Below, one piece after another: positions 60,009 through 64,000 of a stretch of 64,000 nt of DNA. The notes under the pieces are model-generated. The model did no database searches and was not told the DNA's origin. It saw only the letters and a program-made list of their open reading frames with translations. Made by a program: the position numbers and the translations under genes. Within the stretch, counting starts at the first letter, position 1. The number at the start of each line of letters is the position of its first letter. Location: the NCBI GenBank assembly GCA_013216015.1, contig JABSOI010000020.1, forward strand, positions 1 to 64,000, given 5' to 3'. The stretch is from Alteromonadaceae bacterium (lineage in GTDB: Bacteria > Pseudomonadota > Gammaproteobacteria > Enterobacterales > Alteromonadaceae).

Positions 60009-60578
60009 TTATTTTCCCGCGCGAGAAACATACTCACCTGAGCGAGTATCAATTTTAAGTTTTTCACCAATTTGAATAAACAACGGCACACGCACTACCG
60101 CACCTGTACTTAATGTTGCAGGTTTACCACCTGTACCGGCAGTATCACCTTTTAAACCGGGATCAGTTTCAGTAACGTCAATTTCAACAAAATTAGGCGG
60201 AGTTACCGAAATTGGTGTACCATTCCACAAAGTAATAGTACAAATATCTCCTTCAACTAACCATTTAACCACATCGGCAACCGCTTTTTCATCAGCACCC
60301 AGTTGCTCAAAGGTCTCATTATTCATAAAATGCCAGAATTCGCCATCAGCATATAAATAAGCTAATTCAACATCCATGACATCAGCGCCTTCAACCGACT
60401 CGCCAGATTTAAAGGTTTTTTCTAAAACTTTACCTGACACAAGTTTGCGAATTTTAACTCGATTGAAAGCTTGTCCCTTACCTGGTTTTACAAGTTCGTT
60501 TTCAATAATGTTGCAAGGTTCGCCATCAAGCATTATTTTAAGTCCAGCTTTGAACTGGTTTGTACTGAAATTAGCCAT
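60009..60578 (-). CDS. efp: Elongation factor P
   Basis: 189 residues from the ATG at 60578 (AAAGAG upstream): [19 protein letters not shown]. Helps ribosomes translate polyproline stretches. The modification loop [17 protein letters not shown] holds the Lys that is beta-lysylated near residue 34. The next OB-like domains are complete and end in [12 protein letters not shown] longer in-frame extension upstream is non-conserved and was dropped. It is divergent from epmB, the gene for the enzyme that makes its modifying group. Confidence 0.96.
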   Translation of the reverse strand: MANFSTNQFKAGLKIMLDGEPCNIIENELVKPGKGQAFNRVKIRKLVSGKVLEKTFKSGESVEGADVMDVELAYLYADGEFWHFMNNETFEQLGADEKAVADVVKWLVEGDICTITLWNGTPISVTPPNFVEIDVTETDPGLKGDTAGTGGKPATLSTGAVVRVPLFIQIGEKLKIDTRSGEYVSRAGK

Positions 60579-60655
60579 ATTGTATGCTCTTTTTATTACT
60601 GTTTTTATAACCACATAAGAATTACAACTTATAATTACTACGCAGAGATTAAAAA

Positions 60656-61681
60656 TTGAAATTAGAAATGCCTGAGATAATAACCCAATTCGATGATAAA
60701 TTGCATACTTCTTGGCAAAAAGAATTAGCAAATGTGGTTACAGACCCTCAAATTTTATTAGAGAAATTAAATATTGAACCGAAAAATTATCTACAGCATT
60801 TCCATGCCCGACAATTATTTCCAGTGCGTGTGCCCCAACCTTTTATCGATCGCATGGAAAAAGGTAATGTTAATGATCCTCTATTAAAACAAGTTATGCC
60901 GTTAGATAACGAATTTATCAACTCTGACGGTTATATTACCGACCCTTTGGATGAACATGATACTGTCGCCGAAGGCTTATTACACAAATATAAACACCGC
61001 GTTTTACTTATTGTTAAAGCTGGCTGCGCAGTTAATTGCCGCTATTGTTTTCGACGCCATTTTCCCTATACAGATAACAGCCCGAATAAACTTCGCTGGC
61101 AAAGCGCATTAACTTATATTGCTAACAATCCATCAATCAATGAAGTTATTTTTAGTGGTGGCGACCCGTTAATGGCGAATGATCAACATTTACAATGGTT
61201 GGTTGACCAATTAGAAGATATCCCCCATTTACAGCGCTTGCGTATTCATACACGTCTACCTGTTGTCATTCCGCAAAGAATTACCCCACAGTTGGTTAAC
61301 ATGTTGAAAAACACGCGACTTAAAAGCACAATGGTTTTACATATCAATCATGCGAATGAAATAGATCAAACTTTTACTGACAGTATTGAACAATTAAGAG
61401 CGGCCCGTATTCCCCTGTTTAACCAAAGTGTATTGTTAAAATCGATTAATGATGACGCAAATATTCTTGCCCGACTCAGCGAAGCTGTTTTTGACGCGGG
61501 AATTCAACCCTATTACCTTCATTTACTTGATCAAGTACAAGGTGCAGCACATTTCGATGTTAAAGAAAATGAAGCAATTAAAATAGTAAAAGAGCTGATG
61601 GCGATTTTACCGGGGTTTTTAATGCCTAAATTAGTAAGAGAAATTGCCGGAGAAGCGAATAAAACGCCTATTAATTTATAA
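60656..61681 (+). CDS. epmB: EF-P beta-lysylation protein (lysine 2,3-aminomutase homolog)
   Basis: 341 residues. Radical SAM enzyme that turns alpha-lysine to beta-lysine for attachment to EF-P by EpmA (not in window). Cluster motif [15 protein letters not shown] near 124-138, GGDPLMAND near 172, and the PLP-binding Lys region [16 protein letters not shown] near the C-terminus (residues 322-337). The start is a TTG at 60656; an ATG four codons later also fits. The 78-bp gap to efp holds both divergent promoters. Confidence 0.93.
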   Translation: MKLEMPEIITQFDDKLHTSWQKELANVVTDPQILLEKLNIEPKNYLQHFHARQLFPVRVPQPFIDRMEKGNVNDPLLKQVMPLDNEFINSDGYITDPLDEHDTVAEGLLHKYKHRVLLIVKAGCAVNCRYCFRRHFPYTDNSPNKLRWQSALTYIANNPSINEVIFSGGDPLMANDQHLQWLVDQLEDIPHLQRLRIHTRLPVVIPQRITPQLVNMLKNTRLKSTMVLHINHANEIDQTFTDSIEQLRAARIPLFNQSVLLKSINDDANILARLSEAVFDAGIQPYYLHLLDQVQGAAHFDVKENEAIKIVKELMAILPGFLMPKLVREIAGEANKTPINL

Positions 61682-61770
61682 CTGATATTCGCAAATACGA
61701 ACAGAGCTAAACATAAACCTGACGGTTACCTACAAAACCACGTGAACGTTTTAAACATCGAAATTTTACC

Positions 61771-61888
61771 GCGCAGGATGGGTTATCCGAAGGAGCAACC
61801 CATCAAACACTAATTTTTAATAATACTATTAGATGGTTGCGTGCTACATAGTGATGGGTTACGCCGTTGGTTCACCCATCCTACAACT
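61771..61888. repeat. GATGGGTTACGCC-type dispersed inverted repeat, copy 3
   Basis: CAGGATGGGTTATCCGAAGG with an inner AACCCATC on the left, and GATGGGTTACGCCG...CCCATCCTAC on the right. The outer ends AGGATGGGT/ACCCATCCT are complementary. It fills most of the 300 bp between epmB and the next gene. Confidence 0.75.
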
Positions 61889-61985
61889 ATTATAGCCACA
61901 CTTAACTGGGACATAGCTAATTGTATTAGTAGTATTAATAATAAATAATTGCCATAATCCCCGCGCCTAAACTGGAGCAGTAAAT

Positions 61986-62291
61986 ATGACAGAAAACGTA
62001 AACAAACACTTATTAGATAACATTTCGATTATTTTAAAAAAATCGTTAAACGCTGATGCAACTTTAACGGATTTACGCACTAAAGAAAAAGCAGGTTTTA
62101 AAGCAGTATTTACCAAAGATGCCGGATTTAATTGCTCTGCCAATACTTTCCAACCCTATGTTGAAGAAGTTGCCGACGACTTTATGGCATGGCAAAAAAA
62201 CCAAAACGAGCAACTGTTAATTTCAATCGTTAATAAAATTGAACAATTATTTAAGGTACTGAGTAATTTCGAACATAACCATTCAAGTTAA
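61986..62291 (+). CDS. Small hypothetical protein
   Basis: 101 residues, acidic, with a predicted helix at both ends (LLDNISIILKKSLNADATL and LLISIVNKIEQLFKVLSNF) and one Cys near 46. GGAGCAG lies before the ATG. I do not recognise the family. Its last codons overlap the convergent PNPOx-like gene by 9 bp. Confidence 0.65.
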   Translation: MTENVNKHLLDNISIILKKSLNADATLTDLRTKEKAGFKAVFTKDAGFNCSANTFQPYVEEVADDFMAWQKNQNEQLLISIVNKIEQLFKVLSNFEHNHSS

Positions 62292-62762
62292 ATATTTCGT
62301 CATTTTACCTATAGAAACAGGAATAACCTTATCAACGGTAAATGGTCGAACGTACCGCGCTGTTGACCACATGTGTTTGTAACCTTTAAGTCTTCGAAAT
62401 GGTTTTACTCTTTTATTAAAATGAGCCATTTCTTCTTCTGTAATTTTTCTTCTTTCCTTTATTGTCACTAATAGCCTGATAGCAGGCGGAGTTGCAAATC
62501 TTCCCAAAAATAAAGACTTTAACCAAAAAACAAGTGAAGTATTCACCGCCATAATACAGGCTTTATTACCAACCTGATCGCCAAAACTTTTAGTAAACAT
62601 CTCAATGAAATAACCATTTTCTTTATTTATTAAATACACGCTGCCAATAGGTGAAGTATGTGGATGCCCTTCTTTTGAAATTATTGAAATAGAACAATAA
62701 AAACTATTTTTGATGAGGTTTTTTATTTGTCTGAAATTTTTCAAAATGAACTCCTTATCCAA
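62283..62762 (-). CDS. Pyridoxamine-5-phosphate-oxidase-like flavin protein
   Basis: 159 residues of the split-barrel FMN-binding family: CSISIISKEGHPHTSPIGSVYLI near 23-45, YFIEMFTKSFGDQVGNK near 52-68, then MWSTARYVRPFTVDKVIPV at the end. Proteins of this shape reduce or detoxify quinones, haem or nitro compounds, or simply bind FMN; none can be chosen. It overlaps the convergent 101-residue gene. It may belong to a cassette-like string with the two genes to its right. Confidence 0.75.
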   Translation of the reverse strand: MDKEFILKNFRQIKNLIKNSFYCSISIISKEGHPHTSPIGSVYLINKENGYFIEMFTKSFGDQVGNKACIMAVNTSLVFWLKSLFLGRFATPPAIRLLVTIKERRKITEEEMAHFNKRVKPFRRLKGYKHMWSTARYVRPFTVDKVIPVSIGKMTKYLT

Positions 62763-62796
62763 AACACACTAGCCGCGCTGTTTATACCCATTGGTA

Positions 62797-63318
62797 TTAT
62801 TTATATTTTACATATTGATCAATAAAACTATGCAGCTCATTTACCGAGCGAATAACATATAAGGATTTGTTTACCGCTGTTTTCTCTAACCGTTGCAAAA
62901 ACTCATCATTCCAAAAAAGCGGACAAATTTTTAAAACCTTATAACTCTGCATAGTTCCTTTTAATATTGAACTGCCATCAGGCCAACCTACGGGAGTAGA
63001 AAATAAACCTTTGAAAAAACGCTTGGTCACCCACCAATAATGGACAATGTAGGGTAAATCAATATAGATTAAAGTATCCGCTGCTTCCAATCGGGTATAA
63101 AAAGATTCAATAGCCCCAAAACCTTCGATAATCCAACCACCTGAGGACAAAATATTTTGGTGTGCCTCCTCATATTTTTGGAGATCTACTTTTTCACCAT
63201 TTTTCTTAAATTCAATTGAATCTAATGGGTGCAATTTAATCCCTGTAGCTGACGCAAGCCTTGTACTTAAAGTAGACTTTCCACCTCCTGGCTTACCAAA
63301 TACTGCAATCTTGTTCAT
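62797..63318 (-). CDS. P-loop nucleotide kinase-like protein (FlaR/topology-modulation type)
   Basis: 173 residues. Walker A FGKPGGGKSTLST (7-19) follows the first strand, and RLEAADTLIYIDLPY near 77-91 holds the Walker B strand. PIVHYWWVTKRFFKGL near 90 is the substrate-side helix typical of the FlaR/AAA_17 group. Related genes often travel on integron cassettes or plasmids and are annotated as adenylate-kinase-like or DNA topology modulation proteins; the actual substrate is unknown. It is followed upstream by an attC-like palindrome. Confidence 0.75.
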   Translation of the reverse strand: MNKIAVFGKPGGGKSTLSTRLASATGIKLHPLDSIEFKKNGEKVDLQKYEEAHQNILSSGGWIIEGFGAIESFYTRLEAADTLIYIDLPYIVHYWWVTKRFFKGLFSTPVGWPDGSSILKGTMQSYKVLKICPLFWNDEFLQRLEKTAVNKSLYVIRSVNELHSFIDQYVKYK

Positions 63319-63402
63319 ACCTGTTTTTCTCCCTTAAAACACATTTGGCTCAAAGCCTTGACCGCCAAGTTAAAGGCTAAATAAAGACTAAACAAAGACT
63401 AA

Positions 63403-63461
63403 ATAATAGTTGGCTAAAATGTAATGCGAAGCAAAGCCCAGCCAGCCCGACCAACTATTAG
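63403..63461. repeat. attC-like imperfect palindrome, copy 2
   Basis: Arms ATAATAGTTGG (63403-63413) and CCAACTATTAG (63451-63461), with inner GGCT/AGCC pairing. The left half matches the element at 2244 (ATAATAGTTGGCTA, then AATGT). It sits just downstream of the stop of the minus-strand gene at 63516, as an attC would. Confidence 0.5.
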
Positions 63462-63515
63462 AAGTTTGATTTTTAATTGTCTTGTCAGTTATTTCTAACC
63501 TTTTCTTTTCACCGT

Positions 63516-63989
63516 CTAAATATTATTTGTCACTCGTTTCTTTTTCAAGAAATTTACTAACACATTAATGCTCAACCATAAAAAACCAATAATGAAACTA
63601 ACAGAAGCTGAATCCAGATATCTAAAGTTTCCATGAAGTTCATATTGATTATTAAACTCAGCACCTTTAAGAGTAGGGATCAAAATATCGACCACCCAAA
63701 ATCCAACTAATATGAACGATATAGCTAAAGCGACTAACCACCCGTATTTGAAAATAACGTCAAAAGTCGCGTTTTGCAATTCTTCATGATTATTTAAAGT
63801 TAGCGGATCCAATTCAAATACAGCGGCCAGTGCCTTCTTTGTTTCAAGTGAACAATTTCCGGTTTTCTCTACTCTTTGAATGGTCCTGATGCTTAATCCT
63901 GAAACTGACGCTAGCTCTTCTTGACTCCAACAAAATTTACTTCTAAGTTCCTGGATCTTTTTCCTATTTACTTTCATTAAATCACTCAT
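63516..63989 (-). CDS. XRE-family regulator with membrane domain
   Basis: 157 residues. Helix-turn-helix at 7-60: RSKFCWSQEELASVSGLS then IRTIQRVEKTGNCSLETKKAL. Two membrane segments follow at about 82-107 (GWLVALAISFILVGFWVVDI) and 128-148 (VSFIIGFLWLSINVLVN). Regulators of this build sense envelope state or pair with a partner peptide. Ends in a basic tail KKKRVTNN. The start ATG at 63989 has AAAAGAT upstream. Its target is unknown; the promoter lies beyond the window edge. Confidence 0.82.
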   Translation of the reverse strand: MSDLMKVNRKKIQELRSKFCWSQEELASVSGLSIRTIQRVEKTGNCSLETKKALAAVFELDPLTLNNHEELQNATFDVIFKYGWLVALAISFILVGFWVVDILIPTLKGAEFNNQYELHGNFRYLDSASVSFIIGFLWLSINVLVNFLKKKRVTNNI

Positions 63990-64000
63990 ATCTTTTACCT

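Overview
The window looks like the chromosome of a marine gammaproteobacterium of the order Alteromonadales, probably a Colwellia/Thalassotalea-like member of the Colwelliaceae. The DNA is AT-rich. Housekeeping neighbourhoods are of gammaproteobacterial type (tyrS/LytM peptidase/anmK; efp divergent from epmB; mtnN-cobD-like-rhodanese). A large TonB-dependent receptor sits in an algal-polysaccharide locus. The taxonomic call rests on gene content and protein style, not on a search.

Layout. 0-3 kb: end of an integrated element (excisionase-like gene and tyrosine integrase), then small unknown genes, one broken by an in-frame amber codon, and an attC-like palindrome. 3.3-6.1 kb: two-subunit molybdenum hydroxylase (isoquinoline 1-oxidoreductase type). 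6.9-11.6 kb: tyrS, divergent from a LysM/LytM endopeptidase, anmK and a small gene. 11.7-30.2 kb: an agar-type locus with two cytoplasmic GH117 enzymes, a GPH-family sugar symporter, a 1443-residue secreted multidomain protein, a TonB-dependent receptor, and a full set of genes to convert 3,6-anhydro-L-galactose to 2-keto-3-deoxy-6-phosphogluconate (aldehyde dehydrogenase, cycloisomerase, Zn alcohol dehydrogenase, KduD-like SDR, KDG kinase), plus a GntR regulator. A palindrome, ATTGTTAACAAT, recurs at every divergent or upstream region and looks like the operator of this regulon.

30.5-36.6 kb: integrase relic and HigBA-type toxin-antitoxin pair between 15-bp direct repeats, an SOS operon (umuD, umuC, SRAP) behind a LexA box, and fadD. 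37.5-41.9 kb: three translationally coupled genes in the same order as the Campylobacter jejuni cytidine diphosphoramidate genes (glutamine kinase, gamma-glutamyl-CDP-amidate hydrolase, phosphoglutamine cytidylyltransferase), with an extra nucleotidyltransferase-like domain fused to the kinase. After about 1 kb of mobile-element scars follow a YidC-like/alkaline-phosphatase-superfamily fusion and a CDP-glycerol glycerophosphotransferase-like protein, so the stretch from 37.5 to 46.7 kb may modify a surface glycan with an unusual phosphorus group. This is the most novel part of the window.

46.8-52.6 kb: two tiny genes behind a consensus sigma-70 promoter, an S41 peptidase, an FcoT-like hotdog protein, a sulfotransferase and a PLP-dependent decarboxylase, all on the minus strand. 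52.7-55.6 kb: wreckage, with hipBA disrupted by a decayed IS1595-type element flanked by an 8-bp duplication GAAAAAGT. 55.9-61.7 kb: housekeeping genes ssb, a DUF2726 protein, mtnN, a CobD/CbiB-like protein, a rhodanese, efp and epmB. 61.8-64 kb: dispersed repeat, small genes of integron-cassette style and a second attC-like palindrome.

All functional assignments come from reading motifs in translated sequence; no database search was possible.
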